Shown: piece after piece, positions 30,914 through 40,336 of the stretch
How positions within the stretch are numbered: position 1 is the stretch's first letter
How the letters are laid out: every line of letters starts with the position of its first letter
NCBI GenBank assembly: GCA_963734815.1
Contig: CAVTIH010000003.1
Span: 248,001 to 312,000, forward strand
Direction of reading: 5' to 3'
Source: Palsa-744 sp963734815
GTDB lineage: Bacteria > Actinomycetota > Thermoleophilia > Solirubrobacterales > Solirubrobacteraceae
DNA length: 64,000 nucleotides
Notes under the pieces: generated by a model
Told to the model about the DNA's origin: nothing
Databases searched by the model: none
The model's input: only the letters and a program-made list of their open reading frames with translations
Made by a program: the position numbers and the translations under genes

Positions 30914-32455
30914 TCATGGCAGTCCCACCCCAGCGCGCGCGAAGGGCAGCGCGGCAATCACGTCGGAGGCGATCACGCCCTCCGCGGCGCCCACCGCGCG
31001 CGCGGCGACGCGCCCGGCGGCCGCGTGCAGCTGGACGCCGGCAACGGCCGCCGCGAACGCCGGCAGACCCTGCGCGAGCAGCGCGGCGATCACGCCGGTG
31101 AGCACATCCCCGGTGCCCGCCGTCGCCAGCGCAGGACTGCCTCCCATGCTGACCGCCACAACGCCGGAGCCGGCGGGGTCGGCGATCAGGGTGTCGTCGC
31201 CCTTCAGCACCACCACCGCCCGCGCAAGCTCGGCGGCGGCACGCGCGTGACGCAGGCGCTCGCGCTCGATCTCCTCGCTGGGCAGCTCCAGCAGCCGACC
31301 GAGCTCCCCGGCGTGCGGGGTGAGCACCGTCGGCACCTCGCGCGCGGCAAGATCGCCAAGGCGTCCGGCATGAGCGTTCAAACCGTCGGCGTCGATCACG
31401 GTGGGAACCGGCGCGCGGCGCGTCAGCTCGCGGGCAAACGCGAATGCACCCGGGGTGCGCCCGAGGCCGGGCCCGAGCGCGAGCGCCCCTCCGCGTTGTG
31501 CGGCCTCGAGCACGGAATCGACGCCCGCGCCCGTGAGCGAACCGTCCTCGTCGGGCAGGCCGCGGGTCATCAGCTCGGGGAGCCCGCCGGTGGCGAGGAT
31601 CGTCTGCACCGAGGCGGGCACGCAGGCGGTGACGTAGCCGGCCCCGGCGCGCATCGCGGCGTGGGCGGCCATGCGCGGCGCGCCGGTGAGGCCGCGCGAG
31701 CCGCCGGCGATGAGCACGTGGCCACTTGAGAACTTCGTCGATGTGGTTCCGCGGGGCGGGAGCAGACCCAGCACGGAGCGCTCGATCAGGCCGATGTCGG
31801 CGACGGTGGGGGCGCCGCGGGGGATGCCGATGTCGAGTGTGCGCACCTCGCCGGCGTGGGCCTTGCCTGGGTGGATCCACAGGCCGGGCTTGGCCGCGTG
31901 GAAGGTGACGGTGATCGCGGCGCGCACCGCACGGGCGCACACCACCCCCGTGGAGGCGTCCACCCCTGAGGGCACGTCCACGCTGACGACCGGCGCACTG
32001 CAGGCGTTCGCGGCGTCGATCGCTTCGGCGATCGCTCCGCGGGGCTCGCCGGCGAAGCCGGTGCCGAGCAGCGCGTCGATGATCACGCTCGCGGAGGAGT
32101 CGGCGCTTGCGAAGTCCATCTGCACCGGCGGAGCGCCAGGCAGGCGCAGGAGGTTCTCGCGTGCGTCTCCCTTCAGCTCCTCCGGAGGCCCGGCGGTGAG
32201 GACAGCGACCTCGCGGCAGGCGTCGCGCAGCAGGCGCGCCGCCACGAGACCGTCGCCGCCATTGTTGCCCTTGCCGCAGAGCACCGTCACGGGACCGTCG
32301 GGCGCGAGCTGCTCAACGGTGCGAGCCACGCCGATCCCGGCGCGCTCCATCAACTCAAGCGACGGTACCCCCTGCTCGTCGATCGCCCAGCGGTCGATCG
32401 CCCGCATCGCTTCAGCGTCGGGCAGCGGCAGGCACCACTCGGGGAGAGCTCCCAT
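30914..32455 (-). CDS. nnr: Bifunctional NAD(P)H-hydrate epimerase / ADP-dependent dehydratase
   Basis: The 513-residue repair enzyme fuses an N-terminal epimerase (YjeF_N: DRWAIDEQGVPSLELMERAG, VLCGKGNNGGDGLVAARLL) with a C-terminal carbohydrate-kinase-like dehydratase (VLTPHAGELGRL, VVLKGDDTLIADP, MGGSPALATAGTGDVLTGVI). The epimerase interconverts R and S NAD(P)HX and the dehydratase restores NAD(P)H using ADP. The N1-type GKGNNGGDG and GTGDV motifs are intact. ATG 32455 lies 43 bases after glmS on the same strand. The gene is between glmS and alr in a conserved actinobacterial order. Confidence 0.94.
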   Translation of the reverse strand: MGALPEWCLPLPDAEAMRAIDRWAIDEQGVPSLELMERAGIGVARTVEQLAPDGPVTVLCGKGNNGGDGLVAARLLRDACREVAVLTAGPPEELKGDARENLLRLPGAPPVQMDFASADSSASVIIDALLGTGFAGEPRGAIAEAIDAANACSAPVVSVDVPSGVDASTGVVCARAVRAAITVTFHAAKPGLWIHPGKAHAGEVRTLDIGIPRGAPTVADIGLIERSVLGLLPPRGTTSTKFSSGHVLIAGGSRGLTGAPRMAAHAAMRAGAGYVTACVPASVQTILATGGLPELMTRGLPDEDGSLTGAGVDSVLEAAQRGGALALGPGLGRTPGAFAFARELTRRAPVPTVIDADGLNAHAGRLGDLAAREVPTVLTPHAGELGRLLELPSEEIERERLRHARAAAELARAVVVLKGDDTLIADPAGSGVVAVSMGGSPALATAGTGDVLTGVIAALLAQGLPAFAAAVAGVQLHAAAGRVAARAVGAAEGVIASDVIAALPFARAGVGLP

Positions 32456-32498
32456 CAGTTGCGATCCTAATGGGCCCGCGGGTAGGACTCGCCGAGCG

Positions 32499-34433
32499 CT
32501 ACTCGACGGTGACGGTCTTCGCGAGGTTGCGCGGCTGATCGACGTTCAGGCCCCGGCGGCGGGCGATCTCGTAGGCGAGCAGCTGCAGCGGGATCACGGC
32601 GAGGATCGGCTGGAGCATCCAGTCGATCGCGGGGATCGGGATCGCGGCGTCGGCGTGCTCGACGATCCGCGCGTTGCCCTCGCTGACAACAGCGATCACG
32701 TGTGCGCCGCGGGCGCGGACCTCCTGGATGTTGGAGGCGACCTTCTCCAGCACCGGGGAGTCGGTGGCAACGCACACCACGGGGGTGGACTCGTCGAGCA
32801 GAGCGATCGGGCCGTGCTTCATCTCCCCGGCGGCGTAGGCGTCTGTGGCGATGTAGGAGATCTCCTTGAGCTTCAGCGCACCCTCCAGCGCGACCGGCAG
32901 GCCGACGTGGCGGCCGATGTAGAGGAAGAACTCGCCCTGCCAGTGCTGGGCGGCGATGCGCCTGACCTGCGCGACCACGTGGGTGGGCGAGCCGGGGGCG
33001 GGCGGGCTTCCCAATCCACCGTCGGAGCCGGTGATCTCGGCGATGCAATGCGGCAGCCGCTTGACCTCGCTCACCAGCTCGGCGATCCGCGCCGCCTCTA
33101 AAGTGCCGCGCAGCTCGGCGAGGCGCAGGCCGAGGAGGTAGAGCACGGCCACCTGACAGGTGAAGGTCTTGGTGGCGGCCACCCCGATCTCCAGGCCTGC
33201 ACGGGTGAACAGCACCCCGTCGGCGTCACGTGTGGCCTGGGAGCCCATCACGTTGGTGACCGCCAGCACGGTGGCGCCGCGCTCGCGCGCGAGGCGCATC
33301 GCGGCGAGCGTGTCCGCCGTCTCGCCGGACTGGGAGATGCCGATCACGAGGTCGCCGGGACCGACGACGGGGTTGCGGTAGCGGTACTCCGAGGCGACGT
33401 CCATTTCCACGGGAATGCGCGCCCACTCCTCGATCGCATAGCGGCCGATCAGGCCGGCGTGGTAGGAGGTCCCGCAGGCGACGATCACAATGCGCCCCAC
33501 GCCGGCGAGTAAGGACTCGTCGAGCGCCCCCTGCTCGTTGAGGCTGACGCCGTCCCCACGGGCAGTGCGATCGGCGATCGTCTCGGCGACGGCGTCGGCC
33601 TGTTCGTGGATCTCCTTGAGCATGAAGGTCTCGTAGCCACCCTTCTCGGCGGCCTCTTCGTCCCACTCGACGGTCTCGACGGCGCGCTCCACGGGCACCC
33701 CGTCGGGCGTGGTGATCGTGACGCCGTCGGGAGTGAGCACCGCGATCTCCCCGTTGTCGAGGTACTGCACGGTGCGGGTGCGCGCGAGGAAGGCGGGCAC
33801 GGCGGAGGCCAGGAACTGCTCCTCCTCGCCGCGACCGACCACGAGCGGGCACTCGCGGCGCGCCCCAACCAGCGTCTCGGGCTCGTCGAGGCTCATCGCC
33901 ACAAACGCGAAGTGGCCGTGCAGCTCGGCGTAGGCGGCGCGCACGGCGTCGGCGAGGTCACCCGCATAGTGCTCGGCAATCAGGTGAGCGATCACCTCCG
34001 CGTCGGTCTCGGAGGTGAAGAGGCAACCCTCCGCGAGCAGGCGCTCACGGAGCGGCATGTAGTTCTCGACGATCCCGTTGACCACCACGTGGATGCGATC
34101 CCCACTGTCGAAGTGGGGATGGGCGTTCTCCTCGCTGACGCGACCGTGCGTGGCCCAGCGGGTGTGCGCGATGCCTGTGGTGAGAGGCCGCGCAAGCGTC
34201 GTCACCCCCCCGCTCTCCGCGGCATCGGCCCGACCGCACACGCCCTCCAGCTTTGCCTCGAGCGCGCGCAGGTTGCCCACGGCGCGCACCGCTTCGATGT
34301 GGTCGTCAGCGATCACCGAGATCCCGGCGCTGTCGTAGCCGCGGTACTCGAGCTTCTTCAGGCCGGCGAGCAGCAGCTCTTGAATGGAGGGCCCACCCGG
34401 CCGCCTGCCGACGTAGCCAACGATTCCGCACAC
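32499..34433 (-). CDS. glmS: Glutamine-fructose-6-phosphate aminotransferase (isomerizing)
   Basis: The 644-residue enzyme makes glucosamine-6-phosphate, the entry to UDP-GlcNAc and peptidoglycan. It starts MCGIVGYVGRRPG with the Cys2 nucleophile of the N-terminal glutaminase domain. Two SIS isomerase domains follow (VACGTSYHAGLIGRYAIEEW, SQSGETADTLAAMR) and the C-terminus is the usual QPRNLAKTVTVE. An insert of about 20 residues (GSDGGLGSPPAPGSPTH) lies in the second SIS half. It lies 49 bases after glmM, the next enzyme of the pathway. No glmS ribozyme was sought beyond the short leader, and none is evident. Confidence 0.97.
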   Translation of the reverse strand: MCGIVGYVGRRPGGPSIQELLLAGLKKLEYRGYDSAGISVIADDHIEAVRAVGNLRALEAKLEGVCGRADAAESGGVTTLARPLTTGIAHTRWATHGRVSEENAHPHFDSGDRIHVVVNGIVENYMPLRERLLAEGCLFTSETDAEVIAHLIAEHYAGDLADAVRAAYAELHGHFAFVAMSLDEPETLVGARRECPLVVGRGEEEQFLASAVPAFLARTRTVQYLDNGEIAVLTPDGVTITTPDGVPVERAVETVEWDEEAAEKGGYETFMLKEIHEQADAVAETIADRTARGDGVSLNEQGALDESLLAGVGRIVIVACGTSYHAGLIGRYAIEEWARIPVEMDVASEYRYRNPVVGPGDLVIGISQSGETADTLAAMRLARERGATVLAVTNVMGSQATRDADGVLFTRAGLEIGVAATKTFTCQVAVLYLLGLRLAELRGTLEAARIAELVSEVKRLPHCIAEITGSDGGLGSPPAPGSPTHVVAQVRRIAAQHWQGEFFLYIGRHVGLPVALEGALKLKEISYIATDAYAAGEMKHGPIALLDESTPVVCVATDSPVLEKVASNIQEVRARGAHVIAVVSEGNARIVEHADAAIPIPAIDWMLQPILAVIPLQLLAYEIARRRGLNVDQPRNLAKTVTVE

Positions 34434-34481
34434 CGCTTCGAAGATACCAGCGAACCTCCGCGGGGTTTGAGGAATGGACGT

Positions 34482-35801
34482 TCAGGCCAGCTCGCGCTCG
34501 ACGAGCGCCACGAGGCTGGAGCAGACCTGCTCGGCCTCCTCGTCGGTGGGCGCCTCGACCATCACGCGCACGAGTGGCTCCGTGCCGGACGGGCGCACCA
34601 GCACCCGCCCACGACCGGAGAGGGCTTCGTCGGCGGCGCGCACGGCGTCGTTGACGGTGCGAGCGCCTTCCAGCGCGCCGCGGTCGCGGACGCGTACGTT
34701 GACCAGCCGTTGGGGGAGCTTGTGCATTGCGTCGCGCTCACTGAGCGGCGCACCGTCGAGAGCCTCAAGCGCGAGCAGCGCGCTCGCGATGCCATCGCCG
34801 GAGCGGTTGAAGCTGATGTCGATGATGTGCCCCGATTGCTCGCCGCCGAGCACCCATCCGCGCGCCCGCAGCTCCTCGAGCACGTAGCGGTCGCCGACCT
34901 TCGTCGATGCGACAGCGATGTCCGCGGCGCGCATCGCGGCGTGGAAGCCGTAGTTGGTCATCACCGTCACCGCCACGCCGCCGCCGACCAGACGGCCGCC
35001 GCGCTTGAGGTGCAGCGCGGCGAGCGCCATCAGCTCATCGCCGTCCACGACCTCGCCGGCGCCGTCCACCGCGAGCACGCGGTCGCCGTCACCGTCAAAG
35101 GCAAAGCCCACGGCGTGGCTGCCAGCTAGCACCCGAGCGGCGAGCTCCTGCACGTGGGTGGAGCCGCAGCCGGCGTTGATGTTGCGCCCATCGGGGTGCT
35201 CGGCGATCACGCTCACGTTCGCGCCCAGACGCCTGAAGATCTCCGGGGCCACTTGGTGGGTGGCACCGTTGGCGCAGTCGAGCAGCACGTCGAGCCCGTG
35301 CAGGTCGAGCTCGGCGAAGCGAGTGTGCAGCTCGCGCAGATAATCCTCGCCGGTGCCAAGCAGCTCGCGGATATGCCCGATCGCGGTGCCCCCACTGCCC
35401 ACCCCAGCCTCGAGCCCGCGCTCGATTTGGAGCTCTGTTTCGTCGGAGAGCTTGAAGCCGTCGGGGCCGAAGAACTTGATGCCGTTGTCCTGGTAGGGGT
35501 TGTGCGACGCGGAGATAACGGCCGCGAGGTCAAAGCCGTAGCGAGCAATCAACAGCGGCGCGGCGGGAGTCGGCAGAACTCCACCGAGCAGAGCGTCCCC
35601 GCCGGCGGCGCTGACCCCGGCGGCAAGCGCCGCTTGGAGCATCTCCCCAGACTCGCGGGTGTCGCGGATGATGAGCACCTGGGGGCGCTCCGCCTCGGCG
35701 AGCGCAGTCGCGACGCGGCCGAGACCGAGCGCGAGCTCGGCGCTCAGCAACTCCCCGGCGACACCTCTTACACCGTCGGTGCCAAACAGCTTGCGGGCCA
35801 T
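34482..35801 (-). CDS. glmM: Phosphoglucosamine mutase
   Basis: The 439-residue enzyme converts glucosamine-6-phosphate to glucosamine-1-phosphate. It begins MARKLFGTDGVRGVAG, has the phosphoserine loop ISASHNPYQDNG, the metal loop AFDGDGDRVLAVD, the sugar-binding GGEQSGHII and the phosphate-binding RPSGTEPLVRVMVEA. All hallmarks of GlmM are present in the normal order. It starts 17 bases after the S9 gene and precedes glmS on the same strand, forming a ribosomal protein and amino-sugar operon. Confidence 0.97.
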   Translation of the reverse strand: MARKLFGTDGVRGVAGELLSAELALGLGRVATALAEAERPQVLIIRDTRESGEMLQAALAAGVSAAGGDALLGGVLPTPAAPLLIARYGFDLAAVISASHNPYQDNGIKFFGPDGFKLSDETELQIERGLEAGVGSGGTAIGHIRELLGTGEDYLRELHTRFAELDLHGLDVLLDCANGATHQVAPEIFRRLGANVSVIAEHPDGRNINAGCGSTHVQELAARVLAGSHAVGFAFDGDGDRVLAVDGAGEVVDGDELMALAALHLKRGGRLVGGGVAVTVMTNYGFHAAMRAADIAVASTKVGDRYVLEELRARGWVLGGEQSGHIIDISFNRSGDGIASALLALEALDGAPLSERDAMHKLPQRLVNVRVRDRGALEGARTVNDAVRAADEALSGRGRVLVRPSGTEPLVRVMVEAPTDEEAEQVCSSLVALVERELA

Positions 35802-35818
35802 GAGGGTAGGCGGATCCT

Positions 35819-36817
35819 CTAGCGCTTGGAGAACTGCGGCCGCTTGCGCGCCTTCTTCAAACCGGCCTTCTTGCGCTCCTTGGCGCGCGAGTCGCGCGTG
35901 AGGAAGCCGCGGCGCTTGAGCTCGCCGCGCAGGTTGGGGTCGGCCTCCAGCAGCGCGCGGGAGATGCCGTGGCGCAGGGCACCCGCCTGCGCGGAGATGC
36001 CGCCGCCGTGCAGCCGCGCAACCACATCCATGCGCTCTTCGTAGCCCACTGTCTCCAGAGGCTGGCGGATGTTGCGCTGCAGCGTGGTGCGCGGGAAGTG
36101 CTCCTCCAGCGTGCGCCCATTGATCAGGTAGACGCCGCTGCCAGGACGGAGGATCACACGCGCGATCGCGGTCTTGCGCTTCCCGGTCGCGCGGTAGCGC
36201 GCCCCGCTGGCGAGATCGATAGCCGCGGTGGAGATCGGCTGCGGCAGCGACTCCTCCGCCGCCGCCTCCTCGGCCTCGGCGACGTCCTCGGCGTACTCCT
36301 CGATCGCATACGGGTCGGCCGGTGCCTCGCGCGCCAGCGGGTCGACGCCTTCGGGAACGATGTCGACTTCCAGGTGCGCCCCCGGCACCGCGGGCTTGAC
36401 GCGGGGAGCGGGCTCCTCTTCCTCTTCCTCGTCGAAATCCTCCTCCTCGGCGGACGCCTCAGCGGCGACCTCCTCCGCGACCAGCTCCTCGACAACCGCC
36501 TCTTCCACCGCCTCGAGAACCAGCTCCTCGACGACAGCCTCCTCCACGGCCTCGAGAACCAGCTCCTCGACAACCGCCTCCTCCACCGCCTCCACAACAA
36601 GCTCCTCGACGACAGCCTCCTCCGCGGCAGCCAGCTCCTCGACCTGGACCTCCTCGGTGGCTGACTGCGCCTCCTCGAAAGCCTCCAGCGGAGCGTCCTC
36701 GACCGATCCCGCGATCTCTGCAGCCTCCTCGGTCGGAACCGCGCGGTGCTCGGCCATTGCGGCGGTCTCCTCCTCGGAGCGCTCCTGGTCGTCGGGGCTC
36801 TGCGGCTCGTCGGCCAT
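35819..36817 (-). CDS. rpsI: 30S ribosomal protein S9 with a 200-residue acidic N-terminal extension
   Basis: The last 130 or so residues of 332 are a complete S9: YRATGKRKTAIARVILRPG, LHGGGISAQAGALRHGISRA and the basic tail KKARKRPQFSKR that reaches the P-site tRNA. Ahead of it is an acidic extension of about 200 residues, mostly Glu, Ala and Val, with near-identical tandem units of 13 residues (EAVEEAVVEELVL) at about residues 65-120. It is predicted helical or coiled coil. The extension starts at ATG 36817, which overlaps the L13 stop by one base (TGATG), so the long form is the natural product of coupled translation. Some actinobacterial S9 proteins have acidic extensions, but this one is exceptionally long. 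Confidence 0.95.
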   Translation of the reverse strand: MADEPQSPDDQERSEEETAAMAEHRAVPTEEAAEIAGSVEDAPLEAFEEAQSATEEVQVEELAAAEEAVVEELVVEAVEEAVVEELVLEAVEEAVVEELVLEAVEEAVVEELVAEEVAAEASAEEEDFDEEEEEEPAPRVKPAVPGAHLEVDIVPEGVDPLAREAPADPYAIEEYAEDVAEAEEAAAEESLPQPISTAAIDLASGARYRATGKRKTAIARVILRPGSGVYLINGRTLEEHFPRTTLQRNIRQPLETVGYEERMDVVARLHGGGISAQAGALRHGISRALLEADPNLRGELKRRGFLTRDSRAKERKKAGLKKARKRPQFSKR

Positions 36818-37251
36818 CAGGCGTCGATCTCCAGCGGCGTGGGCTTCTGCGCGACGTGCGGGTGCTCGGGGCCCGCGTAGATCTTCAGCTTGGTGATTTG
36901 TTTGCGCGCGAGGCGGTTGCGGGGCATCATGCCCTTGACGGCGATCCGGATGATCTCCTCTGGCCGGCGCGCCAGCATTTCCTCGAAGCTGCGTGAGCGC
37001 AGGCCACCCGGGTAGCCGGAGTGGCGGTAGTAGCGCTTGTCGGTGCGCTTCTTGCCGGTCACCGCGACCTTCTCCGCGTTGATCACCACGACGAAGTCGC
37101 CGGTGTCGATGTGCGGCGTGTACTCGGGCTTGCGCTTACCGCGCAGCACATCGGCGAGCTGGGTCGCCAAACGGCCAAGGGTCTTGCCGTTGGCGTCGAC
37201 GAGCAGCCAGTTGCGCTCGCGGTCGGTGGGCTTGGCGACGTAGGTTTTCAT
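36817..37251 (-). CDS. rplM: 50S ribosomal protein L13
   Basis: The 144-residue large-subunit protein begins at ATG 37251 with MKTYVAKPTDRERNWLLVDANG and has the family core LGRLATQLADVLRGKRKPEYTPH, the VAVTGKKRTDKRYYRHSGYPGG segment and the IRIAVKGMMPRNRLARK motif. It is an early assembly protein. It is followed directly by rpsI (TGATG overlap), the universal L13-S9 pair. A longer frame to 37368 lacks any homology before MKTY. A possible promoter lies at 37299. Confidence 0.97.
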   Translation of the reverse strand: MKTYVAKPTDRERNWLLVDANGKTLGRLATQLADVLRGKRKPEYTPHIDTGDFVVVINAEKVAVTGKKRTDKRYYRHSGYPGGLRSRSFEEMLARRPEEIIRIAVKGMMPRNRLARKQITKLKIYAGPEHPHVAQKPTPLEIDA

Positions 37252-37298
37252 GACGTGAAAAAGGCCGCACGCATCCATTCGCGCACGGCGAGAGCGAC

Positions 37299-37304
37299 AT
37301 GATA
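37299..37304 (-). promoter_or_regulatory. Possible -10 box upstream of rplM
   Basis: On the minus strand TATCAT lies about 48 bases before the L13 ATG, in the only AT-rich stretch between guaA and rplM. It differs from TATAAT by one base. The -35 region (GTGTTG or nearby) is a poor match, so the promoter is only suggested. Confidence 0.3.
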
Positions 37305-37380
37305 GGCCAAAAGCAAATTCAACACACGCCCCCTGGTGGATGGCTCGTCGTGCCTGGCAAGGACGCAAGGAGCGATATGT

Positions 37381-37430
37381 GCTGGCCGAAACGGGGATAC
37401 GAGCCGAAGGCGAGTGTCTCCCGGCTTCGG
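37381..37430 (+). repeat. Dispersed palindromic repeat, best-preserved copy
   Basis: The intergenic copy between guaA and rplM starts GCTGGCCGAAACGGGGAT, has the middle GAGCCGAAGGCGAG and ends TGTCTCCCGGCTTCGG. It is used here as the type copy. It lies upstream of the possible rplM promoter. Confidence 0.85.
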
Positions 37431-37479
37431 TACATGAGCGACTGAGGACGCCGCCAGGTGCGTCGAGACGCCACCAGGG

Positions 37480-39075
37480 CTACTCCCACTCGATGGTGCC
37501 GGGGGGCTTCGAGGTGATGTCCAGAACCACCCGATTGACCTCGCGCAGTTCGCCGATCATGCGCGAAGCGATCGTCTCCAGCAGGTCGTAGGGCAGCCGC
37601 GCCCAATCCGCCGTCATCGCGTCATCGGAGGTGACCGCACGGATCACGACCACGTGCCCGTAGGTGCGCTTGTCGCCTTGCACGCCGACGGTGCGGATGT
37701 CGGGGAGCACGCAGAAGGACTGCCACAACTCTCGGTAGAGGCCGGCCTTGCGGATCTCCTCCTGGAGGATGTGGTCGGCCTCCCGCAGCACGTCGAGGCG
37801 CTCCCGCGTCGCTTCGCCGCCGACGATCCGGATCGCCAGGCCGGGGCCGGGAAAGGGCTGGCGCCACACCAGGCGCTCGGGCAGACCCAGCTCGGCGCCC
37901 ACGGCGCGCACCTCGTCCTTGAACAGCGCGCGCAGCGGCTCGACCAGCTCGAAGCGCATGTCCTCGGGGAGACCGCCGACGTTGTGGTGGGACTTGATCG
38001 TTGCCGCGCCGGTGCCCCCGCCCGACTCGATCACGTCGGAGTAGAGCGTGCCCTGCACGAGGAAGCGCGCACCTTCCAGCTTCGCGGCCTCCTCCTCGAA
38101 GACCCGGATGAACTCGGCGCCAATCGCCTTGCGCTTGGCCTCGGGCTCGGTGACCCCCCGCAACCGCTCCAGGAAGCGTCGCTCGGCGTCCACCGCCACC
38201 AGCGGCACGTGGAAGGTGTCGCGGAAGGTGGCGATCACCTGCTCGCCCTCGTCCTTGCGCATCAGGCCGTGGTCGACGAACACGCATGTCAGCTGCTCGC
38301 CCACCGCACGGTGCACGAGCAGCGCCGCCACCGATGAGTCGACGCCGCCGGAGAGACCGCAAATCACCCTCCCCTCCCCCACCTGGGCGCGGATGCGCGC
38401 GATCTGCTCCTCCACGATCGACACCGCCGACCACGTCGGGGAGCAGTCGCACACCTCGGTGAGGAAGCGCTCGAGGATCGCCTGGCCGTAGGGGGTGTGG
38501 ACGACCTCGGGGTGGAACTGGATGCCGTAGATGCCCCGCTCGACGCTCTCGACCGCCGCCACCGGCGAGGTGGAGGTGTGCGCGAGCGCGGTGAACCCGG
38601 GCGGCGCCTGGAAGACGGTGTCCCGGTGGGACATCCAGCAAGTCTGCTCGCGGGGCGTCTCCTTCAGCAGCACCCCATGCTCGTCGACCGTCAGGTCGGA
38701 GCGGCCGAATTCCCCGACCTCCGCCTGCTCGACCCGCCCGCCGAGCTCATGCACGAGCAGTTGCATCCCGTAGCAGATGCCCAGCACCGGCACCCCGAGC
38801 TCAAGCAGGCCGCACTCCAGGCGCGGGGCGTCTGGGGCATACACCGACGCGGGACCGCCGGAGAGGATGATCCCGCGGGGGCGACGCGCCGCGATCTCCT
38901 GCAGTGGCACGTGGTGGGGCACCAACTCCGAGAACACCCCGCACTCCCTGACGCGCCGCGCGATCAGCTGCGAGTACTGGCCACCGTAGTCAATCACCAC
39001 CACCGTGTCGGTGGCCGTGGGCGCTGCGACCCGACCCTCGGCGGCAGGCGCGGACACCACGGCTGCATCACTCAT
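37480..39075 (-). CDS. guaA: GMP synthase (glutamine-hydrolyzing)
   Basis: The 531-residue enzyme aminates XMP to GMP. The N-terminal class-I glutaminase has the Cys nucleophile in GICYGMQLL and His/Glu in GIQFHPEV. The synthetase domain has the PP-loop CGLSGGVDSSVAALLVH, and the C-terminal dimerisation domain ends with the GMPS signature DITSKPPGTIEWE. The ATG at 39075 lies inside the end of guaB3 (8-base overlap), so the two GMP-pathway genes are coupled. Confidence 0.97.
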   Translation of the reverse strand: MSDAAVVSAPAAEGRVAAPTATDTVVVIDYGGQYSQLIARRVRECGVFSELVPHHVPLQEIAARRPRGIILSGGPASVYAPDAPRLECGLLELGVPVLGICYGMQLLVHELGGRVEQAEVGEFGRSDLTVDEHGVLLKETPREQTCWMSHRDTVFQAPPGFTALAHTSTSPVAAVESVERGIYGIQFHPEVVHTPYGQAILERFLTEVCDCSPTWSAVSIVEEQIARIRAQVGEGRVICGLSGGVDSSVAALLVHRAVGEQLTCVFVDHGLMRKDEGEQVIATFRDTFHVPLVAVDAERRFLERLRGVTEPEAKRKAIGAEFIRVFEEEAAKLEGARFLVQGTLYSDVIESGGGTGAATIKSHHNVGGLPEDMRFELVEPLRALFKDEVRAVGAELGLPERLVWRQPFPGPGLAIRIVGGEATRERLDVLREADHILQEEIRKAGLYRELWQSFCVLPDIRTVGVQGDKRTYGHVVVIRAVTSDDAMTADWARLPYDLLETIASRMIGELREVNRVVLDITSKPPGTIEWE

Positions 39076-40261
39076 TGACGAGTGCAGCCACCTTTCCGTT
39101 CACCGCGCCCATGCCGACACCCTGATCGCGTTGCAGCGCCTTGCCCTCGGTTTGCAGCGAGGGCGCGACGACAACCTCGGCGCGGTTGAACTCCGCGAGG
39201 TCCTTGTGACCGCAGGTGGCCATCGAGGTGCGCAGGCCACCAAACAGGTTGAAGGTGCCGTCGTTCTCGCGCGCGGGGCCGACGAGGATCTCCTCGAGCG
39301 TCCCGTTCTGGGCGGTGGCGACGCGCGCGCCTCGGGGGAGCGTGGGATGGAACGTGGCCATTCCCCAGTGGAAGCCGTGCCCGGGCGCTTCGTAGGCGCG
39401 TGCGAGCGGCGAGCCGATCATCACCGCGTCGGCGCCGAGCGCGATCGCCTTGGCGACGTCGCCGCCGTTGCTCATGCCGCCGTCGGCGATCACCATCGAG
39501 TAATCACCGGTCTCGAGCATGTGCGTGGAGCGCGCGTGCGCGACGTCGGCGATGGCGGTGGCCTGCGGCACGCCGATGCCGAGCACCCCGCGTGTGGTGC
39601 ACGCAGCGCCGGGGCCAACCCCGACGAGCACGCCGGCGGCGCCGGTGCGCATCAGGTGCAGGCCGGTGTGGTAGGAGGCGCAGCCGCCGACCACCACGGG
39701 CACGTCGAGGGAGGGAATGAACTCCTTCAGGTTGAGCGGCTCGGAGACGGTGGAGACGTGTTCGCCGGAGACCACCGTGCCCTGGATCACGAGTACGTCG
39801 AGGCCGGCCTCCATCGCGAGCTCGTGGTAGCGCAGCACTCGCTGGGGTGTGAGCGAGGCGGCGACGACCACCTTCTGCGCCTTGATCTCCTGAATGCGCT
39901 GGGCGATCAGCTCGGGCTTGACGGGCTCGCGGTAGATCTCCTGCATCTCGCGGGTGGCGAGATCCTTGGGTAGCGCGGCGATCCGCTCCAGCTGCTCGTC
40001 GGCATCCTCGTAGCGAGTGAAGATGCCCTCGAGGTTGAGCACCGCCAGGCCGCCGAGACGGCCAACGATCCCCGCGGTGTCGGGCGAGACGACGCCGTCC
40101 ATCGCGGAGGCCATCATCGGCAGCTCGAACTGGTAGGGCCCAAGCTTCCACGAGATGTCGACGTCGTCGGGGTCGCGCGTGCGCCGTGAGGGCACGATCG
40201 CGATGTCGTCAAATCCGTATGCGCGGCGGCCTTTCTTGCCGCGGCCGATCTCGATCTCCAT
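39068..40261 (-). CDS. guaB3: GuaB3-family IMP dehydrogenase-related protein
   Basis: The 397-residue TIM-barrel protein starts MEIEIGRGKKGRRAYGFDDI and has the IMPDH fold with the catalytic loop GVGPGAACTTRGVLGIGVPQ (Cys within the GxGxxCxT motif), the phosphate-binding VIADGGMSNGGDVAKAIALG and the flap-region GHGFHWGM. It lacks the CBS insert of typical GuaB and matches the actinobacterial GuaB3 class that is usually found beside guaA. Activity in the IMP-to-XMP step is probable but not certain for this class. It is divergent from the LeuRS-like gene at 40337. Confidence 0.93.
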   Translation of the reverse strand: MEIEIGRGKKGRRAYGFDDIAIVPSRRTRDPDDVDISWKLGPYQFELPMMASAMDGVVSPDTAGIVGRLGGLAVLNLEGIFTRYEDADEQLERIAALPKDLATREMQEIYREPVKPELIAQRIQEIKAQKVVVAASLTPQRVLRYHELAMEAGLDVLVIQGTVVSGEHVSTVSEPLNLKEFIPSLDVPVVVGGCASYHTGLHLMRTGAAGVLVGVGPGAACTTRGVLGIGVPQATAIADVAHARSTHMLETGDYSMVIADGGMSNGGDVAKAIALGADAVMIGSPLARAYEAPGHGFHWGMATFHPTLPRGARVATAQNGTLEEILVGPARENDGTFNLFGGLRTSMATCGHKDLAEFNRAEVVVAPSLQTEGKALQRDQGVGMGAVNGKVAALVNE

Positions 40262-40336
40262 CGCTGCATCATTACAGCTCGCCCGGACAAGCGCCGAGGT
40301 GAGATCGCGCACAAGAGGCTCGGATATCCTCGCCGT

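Noticed and set aside
32434..34440. glmS ribozyme in front of or behind glmS
   Set aside because: The gap to glmM is only 48 bases and holds no pseudoknot-like sequence; the ribozyme is typical of Firmicutes.
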